The notes under the pieces: model-generated | What the model was told of the DNA's origin: nothing | The model's input: only the letters and a program-made list of their open reading frames with translations | The model's database searches: none | DNA from: Streptomyces fumanus | GTDB taxonomy: Bacteria; Actinomycetota; Actinomycetes; Streptomycetales; Streptomycetaceae | Length of the DNA stretch: 64,000 bases | NCBI RefSeq assembly: GCF_014655295.1 | Contig: NZ_BNBI01000010.1 | Coordinates: 186,001-250,000 of the forward strand | Direction of reading: 5' to 3' | Shown: positions 51,198 to 59,796 of the stretch, in pieces | How the letters are laid out: each line of letters opens with the position of its first letter | Position numbering within the stretch: the first letter of the stretch is position 1 | Made by a program: the position numbers and the translations under genes

Positions 51198-54100
51198 ATG
51201 ACCGACACCGGCCAGATCCCGGGCGAGGGGCTGCCGGAGAACGCAGGCATGGTGGAGCAGCCGGGGGCCCCCGCGCCCGGCGCGTACACCTACCTCTCCG
51301 AGACCACCGCCGAGGACGAGGACCTGTTGCTGCTGCCGGGCGCGCAGAGCGCCTGGGGCAACGAGGTCGCCCCGCCCCCGCCCGAGCCGGTCGTCGAGGC
51401 CGTGCACGAGCCGGAGCCGCACGAGACGTCCGGACGGGACAGCGGCTCGGTCGACCTGACCGGCGTCCGCCCGCCGGGCCCGGCCGCGCCGCCGCGCCGC
51501 CCGCTGCACCTCGGTCCGCCGATCCCCGACACCTCGGCGAGCCCGGTCCGCTCCCTCGCCGACCGCGGCCCCGCGGACGCGCCGTCGCGACCCGCCGGCC
51601 CGGAGTACCTCGACGCCGCCCCCCAGCCCACCGCGGCGCCCCCGCAGGGCGCGGCGCCCTGGGGGCCCAGCCCTGCCGAAACGGTTGTCCCGACCCCGCG
51701 TCCGGCGGAGCCGGTGCCCGCCGGGCCGGCGGCGGGGGAGTTCCCGGTGCCGGACGGGCCGGGGCCGCAGGGTGCGGAACCGGTCGTGCCGCAGCAGCAT
51801 CCTGAGACTGCGCCGCAGCAGCATGCCGAGGCCGCGCCTCAGGAGGACCAGGCCGCTGAAGCGCCCGAAACGACAGAAACGCCAGAAACACGCGAGATGC
51901 ACGACCCCCAGACACCTCCGGTCACCGAGCCGACGCCCGCTCCGCAGCCGGTGGAGGCCCTGGCTGGGGAGGAGGGGGAGGCTCAGCCGGTCGCTTCCGG
52001 GACGCCTAGTGCGTCTGAGACGCCGGTGGCGGTAGAGGCGACGGTGGCTGAGGCGGCGGTTGTTGCTGAGGCGGCTGCTGTTCCGGAGACGCCGGTTGTC
52101 GCTGAGGTGCCCGTTGCCCCTGAGGCGCCGGTCGTCTCTGAGGTGCCCGTCGCCCCTGAGGCGCCGGTTGTCGTTGAGGTGCCGGTGGCTGCGCCTGTTG
52201 AGGAGGCGCCGGTGGCTCCCGAGGCCGTGGTCTCCGCCGAGGTGCCCGTGGCCCCCGAGGTGCCCGTGGCCCCCGAGGCGCCCGTGGTCCCCGTGGCCCC
52301 CGAGGTGCCCGTGGCTCCGCCGGTCGATGAGGTGCCGGTGGCTCCCGAGGCGCCGGTGGGCCCCGCTGCTGAGGAAGCGCCGGTCGCTCCCGAGGCCGTG
52401 GTGGCTCCCGAGGTTCCGGCCGCCCCTCCCGTCGACGAGGCCCCGCCCGCCCCGCTCGCGGAGGTCGCCGAGGCCGCCCCCGAGGCCCCCGTCACCCCGC
52501 CCGTCGAAGAAGCCCCGATCGCGCAGCCCGCCCAGCTCCCCGAAGCCGCCCCGGCAGAGCCCGAGCCCTCGGCGGAGGCGGAGCAGCCCGCCCCCGCCCA
52601 GCCCCTCGCCGCCCAGGGCCCCCAGTCCACGACCCCCGTGGCCCAGTTCGTGCCGGTCGAGGGAGACGAGGGCCACGAGGACCAAGCGCCACCCGTCGCC
52701 GTCCCCGTCCCCGCGCCCCCGCACGACGCCGCCCCCGGCCTCGTACAGAACGCCGACGACCTGGACACCCGGGCCGCCGCCGAGCAGGACGACGTACCGG
52801 AGGCGAGCGCTGCGCCCGAGGCGGGGCGCCGGTCCGCCGGTCCGGCCGCGCCCGGCTACGACGACGCCGAGCGCGAGGCCGTCCTGAAGGTGATGCGCGA
52901 GCGCCGGGACATCCGCAACGGCTTCCGCGGCGACCCCATCCCGCACGAGGTGCTGCTCCGCGTCCTGGAGGCCGCGCACACCGCCCCGTCCGTCGGCCAC
53001 TCCCAGCCCTGGGACTTCGTGGTCATCCGGTCCGCGGAGACCCGCCGCACGATGCACGAACTGGCGACGCGCCAGCGCGAGGCGTACGCCAAGTCGCTGC
53101 CCAAGGGCCGGGCGAAGCAGTTCAAGGAACTGAAGATCGAGGCGATCCTCGACACCCCGGTCAACATCGTCGTCACCGCCGACCCCACCCGCGGCGGCCG
53201 GCACACCCTCGGCCGCCACACGCAGCCCCAGATGGCCCCGTACTCCGCCGCGCTCGCCGTGGAGAACCTGTGGCTCGCCGCCCGCGCCGAGGGCCTCGGC
53301 GTCGGCTGGGTCAGCTTCTTCGACGAGCGGGAGATGGTCCGCGCCCTCGGCCTGCCCGAGCACCTGGAGGTCATCGCCTACCTGTGCGTCGGGTACGTCG
53401 ACGAGTTCCCGGACGAGCCCGAGCTGATGCAGGCCGGCTGGTCCAAGCGCCGTCCGCTCTCCTGGGTCGTGCACGAGGAGACGTACGGCCGCCGCGCGCT
53501 GCCCGGCGAGGAGCCGCACGACCTCCTCGCGGAGACCGTCGCCCAGATCCGCCCGCTGGACGCCAAGGCGCTCGGCGAGGCGTGGGAGCGGCAGAAGCGG
53601 ATGACCAAGCCGGCCGGGGCGCTCGGCATGCTGGAGATCATCTCCGCGCAGTTGTCCGGTCTGTCCCGCCAGTGCCCGCCGCCGATCCCGGAACCCGCCG
53701 CCGTTGCGATCTTCGCCGGCGACCACGGGGTGCACGCCCAGGGCGTCACCCCCTGGCCGCAGGAGGTCACCGCCCAGATGGTGGCCAACTTCCTGGGCGG
53801 GGGAGCGGTGTGCAACGCGTTCGCCACCCAGGTCGGCGCCGAGGTGTGCATCGTGGACGTCGGTGTCGCCGCCGACCTCCCCGCCACCCCCGGCCTGCTG
53901 CCCCGCAAGATCCGCCCGGGCACCTCCGACATGACGACCGGCCCCGCGATGACCCGCGAGGAGGCCAAGCAGGCCATCGAGGTCGGCATCGAGACCGCCC
54001 GCGACCTGGTCGCCGCCGGCAACAAGGCGCTGCTCACCGGGGAGATGGGCATCGCCAACACCACCGCGTCCGCCGCGCTGATCTCCGTCTTCACCGGCGC

Positions 54101-54572
54101 CGACCCGGCCGAGGTCACCGGCCGCGGCACCGGCATCAACGACGAGACCCTCGCCCGCAAGACCGAGGTGGTCCGCCGCGCCCTGGAGGTGCACCGGCCC
54201 GACCCGGCCGACCCGATCGGCGTGCTCGCGGCGGTCGGCGGCCTGGAGCACGCCGCCATGGTCGGCCTGCTGCTCGGCGGCGCGTCCCTGCGGACGCCGG
54301 TGATCCTGGACGGCGTCAGCGCCGGCGCCGCCGCGCTGGTCGCCCGCGCCATCGCCCCCGAGGTGCTGGCGGCCTGCATCGCCGGTCACCGCAGCGCCGA
54401 GCCCGGCCATGTCGCCGCGCTCAACAAGCTGGGCCTGCGCCCCCTGGTCGACCTCGACCTCCGCCTCGGCGAGGGCACCGGCGCGCTGCTCGCGCTGCCG
54501 ATGGTGCAGAGCACGGCCCGGGCCATGCACGAGGTGGCGACGTTCGACTCGGCGGGCGTCACCGAGAAGTAG
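51198..54572 (+). CDS. cobT: BluB-CobT fusion: 5,6-dimethylbenzimidazole synthase / nicotinate-nucleotide-DMB phosphoribosyltransferase with long disordered head
   Basis: 1124 residues from ATG after GAGGGG. Residues 1-~550 are low-complexity: first mixed Pro/Ala/Glu, then many near-identical VPVAPEAPV-type units (~300-430). Residues ~551-775 are BluB-like flavin domain (RRDIRNGFRGDPIPHEVLLRVLEAAHTAPSVGHSQPWDF), which makes DMB from FMN. Residues ~787-1120 are CobT (IFAGDHGVHAQGVTPWPQEVT, GEMGIANTTASAAL, catalytic Glu near 1092 in LGEGTGALLALP), which activates DMB to its ribotide. The fusion channels the lower ligand of B12 from one enzyme to the next. The role of the head is unknown. Confidence 0.9.
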   Translation: MTDTGQIPGEGLPENAGMVEQPGAPAPGAYTYLSETTAEDEDLLLLPGAQSAWGNEVAPPPPEPVVEAVHEPEPHETSGRDSGSVDLTGVRPPGPAAPPRRPLHLGPPIPDTSASPVRSLADRGPADAPSRPAGPEYLDAAPQPTAAPPQGAAPWGPSPAETVVPTPRPAEPVPAGPAAGEFPVPDGPGPQGAEPVVPQQHPETAPQQHAEAAPQEDQAAEAPETTETPETREMHDPQTPPVTEPTPAPQPVEALAGEEGEAQPVASGTPSASETPVAVEATVAEAAVVAEAAAVPETPVVAEVPVAPEAPVVSEVPVAPEAPVVVEVPVAAPVEEAPVAPEAVVSAEVPVAPEVPVAPEAPVVPVAPEVPVAPPVDEVPVAPEAPVGPAAEEAPVAPEAVVAPEVPAAPPVDEAPPAPLAEVAEAAPEAPVTPPVEEAPIAQPAQLPEAAPAEPEPSAEAEQPAPAQPLAAQGPQSTTPVAQFVPVEGDEGHEDQAPPVAVPVPAPPHDAAPGLVQNADDLDTRAAAEQDDVPEASAAPEAGRRSAGPAAPGYDDAEREAVLKVMRERRDIRNGFRGDPIPHEVLLRVLEAAHTAPSVGHSQPWDFVVIRSAETRRTMHELATRQREAYAKSLPKGRAKQFKELKIEAILDTPVNIVVTADPTRGGRHTLGRHTQPQMAPYSAALAVENLWLAARAEGLGVGWVSFFDEREMVRALGLPEHLEVIAYLCVGYVDEFPDEPELMQAGWSKRRPLSWVVHEETYGRRALPGEEPHDLLAETVAQIRPLDAKALGEAWERQKRMTKPAGALGMLEIISAQLSGLSRQCPPPIPEPAAVAIFAGDHGVHAQGVTPWPQEVTAQMVANFLGGGAVCNAFATQVGAEVCIVDVGVAADLPATPGLLPRKIRPGTSDMTTGPAMTREEAKQAIEVGIETARDLVAAGNKALLTGEMGIANTTASAALISVFTGADPAEVTGRGTGINDETLARKTEVVRRALEVHRPDPADPIGVLAAVGGLEHAAMVGLLLGGASLRTPVILDGVSAGAAALVARAIAPEVLAACIAGHRSAEPGHVAALNKLGLRPLVDLDLRLGEGTGALLALPMVQSTARAMHEVATFDSAGVTEK

Positions 54573-54583
54573 CCCCGCGCGGA

Positions 54584-54620
54584 CCGGGGCGGCGGCGGCA
54601 CGCACTCGCCGCCGCCCCGG
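54584..54620 (+). terminator. Terminator after bluB-cobT
   Basis: A perfect 14-bp GC stem (54584-54597 / 54607-54620) with a 9-nt loop, 11 bp after the stop and immediately before the hexamer repeat tract. Confidence 0.7.
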
Positions 54621-54636
54621 CCGACTGCGTAAAATC

Positions 54637-54731
54637 CGCACGTATTCGCGTACGTGATCGCATGCGCAATCGTGTACGCAATCGTGTTCGTATGCGTACG
54701 TATGTGTACGTATGCGTACGTGTGCGCACGT
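54637..54731. repeat. Degenerate hexanucleotide tract ending in 43 bp of perfect alternating purine-pyrimidine
   Basis: About ten consecutive hexamers end in CG (CGCACG, TATTCG, CGTACG, TGATCG, CATGCG, CAATCG, TGTACG, CAATCG, TGTTCG, TATGCG), followed by CGTA/TGTG steps. Bases 54689-54731 alternate pyrimidine and purine without exception. Local AT content is far above the surroundings. Such DNA can adopt the Z form. It separates the cobT terminator from cysG. Confidence 0.85.
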
Positions 54732-54864
54732 CAGGGCAGCTCCAGAGCCGCAGCACGCCCGGCGCACCCCGCCAAGCCCCCTGCCCCACCGCACCCCGCC
54801 AGGACCCACCCGGAACCTGCCGGGCCCCCGCCAGGACCCCGCCAGGACGAGGAGCCGCACCCGC

Positions 54865-56097
54865 ATGGCCGAACACCCCGCCTACCCCGTAGGTCTCCGT
54901 CTGACCGGCCGCCGCGTGGTCGTCCTCGGCGGCGGCCAGGTCGCCCAGCGCCGCCTCCCCGCCCTCATCGCGGCGGGCGCCGACGTCCTGCTCGTCTCCC
55001 CGGGGGCGACCCCGTCGGTCGAGGCGATGGCGGACGCGGGCGAGATCCGCTGGGAGCGCCGGCCGTACGCGGACGGCGACCTCGCCGACGCCTGGTACGC
55101 CCTGATCGCCACCAGCGACCCGGAGGCCAACGCCGCCGCGTCCGCCGAGGCCGAACGGCACCGCGTCTGGTGCGTCCGCTCGGACGACGCCGACCTGGCC
55201 ACCGCCTGGACCCCGGCCACCGGCCACAGCGAGGGCGTCACGGTCGCCGTCCTCACCACCGACGCCCGGGGCCGCGACCCGCGCCGCACCGCCGCCATCC
55301 GCGACGCGGTCGTCGAGGGCCTGCGCGACGGCACCCTCGTCGCCCCGCACCACCGCACCCGCACCGCGGGCGTCGCCCTGGTCGGCGGCGGCCCCGGCGA
55401 CCCGGACCTGATCACCGTGCGCGGCCGCCGGCTGCTCGCCGAGGCCGACGTCGTCATCGCCGACCGCCTCGGCCCCCGCGACCTGCTCGCCGAACTGCCG
55501 CCGCACGTCGAGGTGATCGACGCGGCGAAGATCCCCTACGGGCGGTTCATGGCCCAGGAGGCCATCAACAACGCCCTGATCGAGCACGCCAAGCAGGGCA
55601 AGGCCGTGGTCCGCCTCAAGGGCGGCGACCCGTACGTCTTCGGACGCGGCATGGAGGAGCTCCAGGCGCTCGCCGAGGCGGGCATCCCCTGCACGGTCGT
55701 CCCCGGCATCTCCAGTTCCATCTCGGTGCCGGGCGCGGCCGGCATCCCGGTCACCCACCGCGGCGTGGCCCATGAGTTCACCGTGGTCAGCGGCCATGTC
55801 GCCCCCGACGACGAGCGCTCCCTGGTGGACTGGCCGGCGCTGGCCAGGCTCACCGGCACCCTCGTGATCCTGATGGGCGTCGACAAGATCGGGAAGATCG
55901 CCGAGACGCTGATCGCGCACGGCAGGTCCCCCGACACCCCGGTCGCCCTCGTCCAGGAGGGCACCACCGCCGCCCAGCGCCGCGTCGACGCCACCCTCGC
56001 CACGGTCGCCGCGACGGTCGCCGCCGAGGAGGTCAGGCCCCCCGCGGTCATCGTCGTCGGCGAGGTCGTCCACGTCGGCCCGCGGAGCGCCGAGTGA
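54865..56097 (+). CDS. cobA: Siroheme synthase-type uroporphyrinogen-III C-methyltransferase
   Basis: 410 residues. The N-terminal NAD-binding domain (RVVVLGGGQVAQRRLPALIAAGADVLLVSP, ~10-165) is the precorrin-2 dehydrogenase part of CysG. The C-terminal SUMT domain (VALVGGGPGDPDLITVRGRRLLAEADVV, VVRLKGGDPYVFGRG, VVPGISSSISVPGAAGIPVTHRG) makes precorrin-2 from uroporphyrinogen III. It serves both siroheme and cobalamin synthesis. A fusion of both parts is the cysG layout; symbol cysG is equally valid. Its stop overlaps the next start (TGATG). Confidence 0.92.
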   Translation: MAEHPAYPVGLRLTGRRVVVLGGGQVAQRRLPALIAAGADVLLVSPGATPSVEAMADAGEIRWERRPYADGDLADAWYALIATSDPEANAAASAEAERHRVWCVRSDDADLATAWTPATGHSEGVTVAVLTTDARGRDPRRTAAIRDAVVEGLRDGTLVAPHHRTRTAGVALVGGGPGDPDLITVRGRRLLAEADVVIADRLGPRDLLAELPPHVEVIDAAKIPYGRFMAQEAINNALIEHAKQGKAVVRLKGGDPYVFGRGMEELQALAEAGIPCTVVPGISSSISVPGAAGIPVTHRGVAHEFTVVSGHVAPDDERSLVDWPALARLTGTLVILMGVDKIGKIAETLIAHGRSPDTPVALVQEGTTAAQRRVDATLATVAATVAAEEVRPPAVIVVGEVVHVGPRSAE

Positions 56098-56915
56098 TGG
56101 CCGGCCTCGTCACCGTCGAGGACCCCGAGGACCCGCGCCTGGCCGACTACACCGACCTGACCGACGTGGAACTGCGCCGCCGCCGGGAACCCGCCGAGGG
56201 CCTGTTCATCGCCGAGGGCGAGAAGGTCATCCGCCGCGCGGCCCAGGCCGGCTACGCCCCGCGGTCGCTGCTGCTGTCCGCCAAGTGGGTCGACCCCCTG
56301 CGCGACCTGATCGACCGGCTCGACGCGCCCGTCTACGTGGTCAGCCCCGAACTCGCCGAGCGGGTCACCGGCTACCACGTGCACCGCGGCGCCCTCGCCT
56401 CCATGGCCCGCAAGCCCCTGCCCACGGCCGCCGGACTGCTCGGCGCGGCCCGCCGGGTGGCCGTCATGGAGTCGGTCAACGACCACACCAACATCGGCGC
56501 CATCTTCCGCTCCGCCGCCGCCCTCGGCATGGACGCCGTCCTGCTCTCCCCGGACTGCGCCGACCCCCTCTACCGGCGCAGCGTCAAGGTCTCGATGGGC
56601 GCCGTCTTCTCGGTGCCGTACGCCCGCCTGGAGACCTGGCCGAGGGGACTGGACGCGGTCCGCGAGGCCGGTTTCACGCTGCTCGCCCTCACCCCCGACG
56701 AGCGGGCCAAGACCCTCGACGAGACCGCCCCGCACCGCATGGACCGGGTGGCCCTGATGCTCGGCGCCGAGGGCGACGGCCTCTCCGCCCGCGCCCTGTC
56801 CACCGCCGACGCATGGGTCCGTATCCCCATGTCCCACGGCGTCGACTCCCTCAACGTCGGCGCGGCGGCGGCGGTCGCCTTCTACGCGGTCACAGCGGGC
56901 CGCCCGCAGACGTAA
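56097..56915 (+). CDS. TrmH-family RNA methyltransferase
   Basis: 272 residues. The N-terminal substrate domain (RREPAEGLFIAEGEKVIRRAAQAG) is followed by the SPOUT motifs ESVNDHTNIGAIFRSAAALGMDAVLLSPDCADPLYRRSVKVSMGAVF, LMLGAEGDGLS and IPMSHGVDSLNVGAAAAVAF. Probably methylates 23S rRNA or tRNA ribose 2'-OH. It is translationally coupled to the siroheme synthase gene, a common actinobacterial arrangement without an obvious functional link. An earlier GTG start at 56094 is possible. Confidence 0.92.
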   Translation: MAGLVTVEDPEDPRLADYTDLTDVELRRRREPAEGLFIAEGEKVIRRAAQAGYAPRSLLLSAKWVDPLRDLIDRLDAPVYVVSPELAERVTGYHVHRGALASMARKPLPTAAGLLGAARRVAVMESVNDHTNIGAIFRSAAALGMDAVLLSPDCADPLYRRSVKVSMGAVFSVPYARLETWPRGLDAVREAGFTLLALTPDERAKTLDETAPHRMDRVALMLGAEGDGLSARALSTADAWVRIPMSHGVDSLNVGAAAAVAFYAVTAGRPQT

Positions 56916-56933
56916 CCCCCTGGAAGCCCGCCC

Positions 56934-58451
56934 TCACCCGGCCGAGGACCCGCCTGATACACCGGACTCACCCGATACGTCCGTCAGGTCCAGCACATCC
57001 GGCACATCCGGTACATCCGGTACGTCGATCCGCAGCACCCGCTCCGCCCGTACGCCCCCGCCGTGATCGCCGCCGAGGCCGCGCGAGGGCCCCTGGCAGC
57101 CCTGGGCCGCGGCGATGCCGAGGGCCACCAGCAGCGTCACCACGACGAACACGAACAACCGCTGCCGCAGCAGCCTCGGATTGGCGGGCCGCCGCCCGGT
57201 CCCCGTGGTGCGCGGCCCCGGCCGGGTCCGGCCGCGCGGCACGGGCCGGCCGCCGCTGCCCGGACGCGTGCCGTTGCGCCCCGTGGCGCGCGAGGCGGGC
57301 GTGGGCCGTGCCCCCGTACCGCCGCCGCGCGAGGGGGCGGGCCCCCGCGCTCCGGGAGCGCCCCCACCGCGTGCGCGCGCCCCCGTACCACCACCGCGCG
57401 AAGGAGCCGCCCCGCGCGCCGCCGGACCGGGCACCCCGCGGGACCCGGACGGCCCCTGGCTCCGGGGCGCGGGGGTGCCGCCCTGCGGACGCCGCCGCTC
57501 CCGCTCCCGGTCCAAGCCCCGCTCCCGGCTCCGCTCCCGGTCCGGGTAGGTGTCGGCGAGCCGCCCGGTGGGCCGGTCCGCCTCCGCCGAGCGGGGCGCC
57601 GGGGGCCGTACGTCGGACAGGCCGTGGGCCTCGCGGGCGGCGATCTCCTTGAGCCGCAGCGACAGTTGGAGGGTGCTGGGCCGCTCCTCGGGGTCCTTGG
57701 CGAGGCAGGCCCGCACCAGCGGGGCGAGCGCGTCGGGGACGCCCTGCAACTGCGCCTCCTCGTGCACCACGCGGTACAGCATCACCTCGGAACTGCCGTG
57801 CCCGAACGGGGAGTCGCCGGTCGCCGCGTACGCCAGGGTGGCGCCGAGCGAGAACACGTCCGTGGCCGGGGTGACCGCCGCGCCGCGCACCTGCTCCGGC
57901 GCCAGGAACCCGGGGGAGCCGACCGCCGTACCGACGTGCGTCAGCGTGGAGGCGCCGGTCGCCCAGGCGATGCCGAAGTCGATGATCCGGGGGCCCTTGG
58001 GGGAGAGCAGGATGTTGGACGGCTTCAGGTCCCGGTGCACGACCCCGGCCTCGTGCACGGCGACGAGCCCCTCGGAGAGCGCGGCACCCACCGCGGCGAC
58101 GTCGGCCGCGCTCAGCGGCCCCTCGTCGGCGACCTTGTCGTGCAGCGACGGACCGGGCACGTACTGGGTGGCGAACCACGGCCGGTCCGCCTCCAGGTCC
58201 GCCGCCACCAGCCGCGCGGTGCACCCGCCCCTGATCCGTCGTGCCGCCGAGACCTCACGGGCGAACCGTGAGCGGAACTCCTGATCCTCCGCCAGATCCG
58301 GCCGGATGACCTTGAGCGCGACCCGCTGCCCCTTCTTGTCGGAGCCGAGGTAGACCACGCCCATTCCGCCCGCGCCGAGCCGCCTGTGAAGCCTGAACGA
58401 GCCGACGACGCGCGGGTCCTCGCGCCTCAGGCGCATCATCGCCATGTTCAT
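56934..58451 (-). CDS. Membrane serine/threonine protein kinase
   Basis: 505 residues. The kinase domain (~18-280) is complete: Gly loop LGAGGMGVVY, Lys47, HRDLKPSN with Asp141, DFG 158-160, and APEQVRG. A long Arg/Pro/Gly-rich juxtamembrane linker (~285-425) leads to one transmembrane helix (LFVFVVVTLLVALGIAAAQ, ~431-449). A short outer tail has the repeat DVPDVPDVPDV. No PASTA domain is present, so what it senses is unclear. Start MNMAMMRLRRED was chosen over a GTG ten codons earlier. Confidence 0.92.
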   Translation of the reverse strand: MNMAMMRLRREDPRVVGSFRLHRRLGAGGMGVVYLGSDKKGQRVALKVIRPDLAEDQEFRSRFAREVSAARRIRGGCTARLVAADLEADRPWFATQYVPGPSLHDKVADEGPLSAADVAAVGAALSEGLVAVHEAGVVHRDLKPSNILLSPKGPRIIDFGIAWATGASTLTHVGTAVGSPGFLAPEQVRGAAVTPATDVFSLGATLAYAATGDSPFGHGSSEVMLYRVVHEEAQLQGVPDALAPLVRACLAKDPEERPSTLQLSLRLKEIAAREAHGLSDVRPPAPRSAEADRPTGRLADTYPDRERSRERGLDRERERRRPQGGTPAPRSQGPSGSRGVPGPAARGAAPSRGGGTGARARGGGAPGARGPAPSRGGGTGARPTPASRATGRNGTRPGSGGRPVPRGRTRPGPRTTGTGRRPANPRLLRQRLFVFVVVTLLVALGIAAAQGCQGPSRGLGGDHGGGVRAERVLRIDVPDVPDVPDVLDLTDVSGESGVSGGSSAG

Positions 58452-58648
58452 CCCCGCTGCCCGGTCCCTGTGACGAGCCACAGCTTACGTTTCCCCGGCC
58501 GCCCGCGCGCAGAGGCCGCGCCCTCTCGGGACGATGGATTGTCAGTGCCCGGTGCGACAATTGAGGAGTGGTCAGGAAAGGGGCGAACCGGCCGGATTCG
58601 GTGCCGTCCGGGGCCCCAACCGGCCGCCTGGGAAGGGGGATTGACTCC

Positions 58649-58924
58649 GTGAAGGGCGATCGAGTGGAGATAGTCGTCGACGCCGGCGACACGACCAGGA
58701 CGTACGAGGTGGTGGCGAGCCGAGCGGGCCGCCGGGTGGAGACGGCGGTGCGACGGGGAGTCGTCGAAGTGAGCGAAGTCACCCGCAGCGGCACCGTCGT
58801 CCGCACGGCCCGTTTCATGGCGAACCGGGTGCTGGCACTGGTGGAGCAGCCCGTTCCCCGGGAGGACGGCTCAGAGAAAGCGGGGCAGAGCGGACGCCCC
58901 CTCCGGGAACACCCCGAGACCTAG
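58649..58924 (+). CDS. Short conserved actinobacterial protein
   Basis: 91 residues from GTG with GGGGGA upstream. The core KGDRVEIVVDAGDTTRTYEVVASRAGRRVETAVRRGVVEVSEVTRSGTVVRTARFMANRVLALVE is a small beta-rich domain with a tail. It resembles the DUF5703 group as I recall; function unknown. It is divergent from the kinase gene, with a GTGCGACAATTGAGG segment in between. Confidence 0.65.
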   Translation: MKGDRVEIVVDAGDTTRTYEVVASRAGRRVETAVRRGVVEVSEVTRSGTVVRTARFMANRVLALVEQPVPREDGSEKAGQSGRPLREHPET

Positions 58925-59005
58925 GCCGCCGTCTCCACCCAGGGGAGTACTCAGCAGGTCATGGCTCATCCTCCGGGAGGCCCGGCAATCGGTACGAGGG
59001 CATGA

Positions 59006-59025
59006 CGTCCGGCGCGGGCCGGACG
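59006..59025 (+). terminator. Hairpin after 58649 gene
   Basis: CGTCCGGC (59006-59013) / GCCGGACG (59018-59025), an 8-bp stem with a GCGG loop. A TAGATT hexamer at 59028 just after it may be the -10 of the next small gene. Confidence 0.45.
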
Positions 59026-59126
59026 CCTAGATTTGAAGTCAAGCGGCGGGTGCAGCACTCGTCCCCCGAGGTCAGACGCCCGCCGCTGTCAACGGCACGA
59101 CACATCGGAAGGTCAGGAGAGGGACC

Positions 59127-59294
59127 ATGGCGCAGACGGCACCGCGCACGCTGACCCGCACACAGCGCCGCCGTCACCCACTGGTGGCGACGCTGATGGC
59201 CCTTCCCCTGGCGGTCCTGCTCCTGCTCGTCTTCGACGGCTGGGAGACAGTGGCCACACAAGCGTCGTCCGTGGGTGTGATGCTGGGGCGCTGA
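59127..59294 (+). CDS. 55-residue single-pass membrane protein
   Basis: MAQTAPRTLTRTQRRRHPLV begins a 55-residue product. Basic N-terminus, then one hydrophobic helix (~18-37, VATLMALPLAVLLLLVFDGW) and a short tail ending VMLGR. GGAGAGGG four bases before the ATG is a strong ribosome-binding site, and a strong hairpin follows. No family recognised. The codon pattern is that of a real Streptomyces gene. A regulator peptide or small membrane-complex subunit is possible. Confidence 0.6.
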   Translation: MAQTAPRTLTRTQRRRHPLVATLMALPLAVLLLLVFDGWETVATQASSVGVMLGR

Positions 59295-59381
59295 GCGGCG
59301 ACCCCAGGCCCGGAAGAGCGGTCCGGGCGGGGACATCCACCCATGAAACCCCGTGGGGACGGGGGTGCGGCGGACGGCAGA

Positions 59382-59413
59382 ATGCCGGCGTAGCTGGGGA
59401 GCTACGCCGGCAT
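59382..59413 (+). terminator. Strong terminator after the small membrane protein gene
   Basis: A perfect 14-bp stem (ATGCCGGCGTAGCT / AGCTACGCCGGCAT) closed by a GGGG tetraloop. Confidence 0.75.
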
Positions 59414-59513
59414 CGCCACGTCCACCTCCGGCGACTTCAGACTCTCCGGCCAACCCCAGCGCCCCCAACCACGAGCCACCATTCCACGCGGCCGGACCCG
59501 CCCCCCACGGACG

Positions 59514-59796
59514 CCGGGCCCACCCAGCCGCGGGTTCCGGGCCCACTCACCCGCGGGCGCCGGGCCCACTCACCCGCGGGCGCCGGGCCCGCCCAGCCGC
59601 GGGCGCCGGGCCCGCCCAGCCGCGGGCAGTCGTGCCGCCTGGGGCGGCACGGGTGGCCGCAGGCGGCCGGGCCCACCCAGCCGCGGGTTCCGGGCCCGCC
59701 CAGCCGCGGGTTCCGGGCCCGCCCAGCCGCGGGCGCCGGGCCCGCCCAGCCGCGGGCAGTCGTGCCGCCTGGGGCGGCACGGGTGGGCGCGGGCGG
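59514..59796 (+). repeat. 23-bp tandem repeat block with two long hairpin-bearing units
   Basis: Units of CCGGGCCCGCCCAGCCGCGG+3 start at 59514, 59537, 59560, 59583, 59606, 59667, 59690, 59713 and 59736. Every unit is 23 bp except those at 59606 and 59736, which are 61 bp and carry CGTGCCGCC-tgg-GGCGGCACG (9-bp stem). About 74 bp from 59583 and from 59713 are essentially identical, so a 130-bp block was duplicated. Non-coding, 5' of the APH-like gene. Confidence 0.9.

Noticed and set aside
51174..54866. Long minus-strand open frame opposite the BluB-CobT gene
   Set aside because: Shadow of the coding strand; translation is Gly/Leu/Arg/His-rich without motifs, and the plus-strand product has complete enzyme domains.
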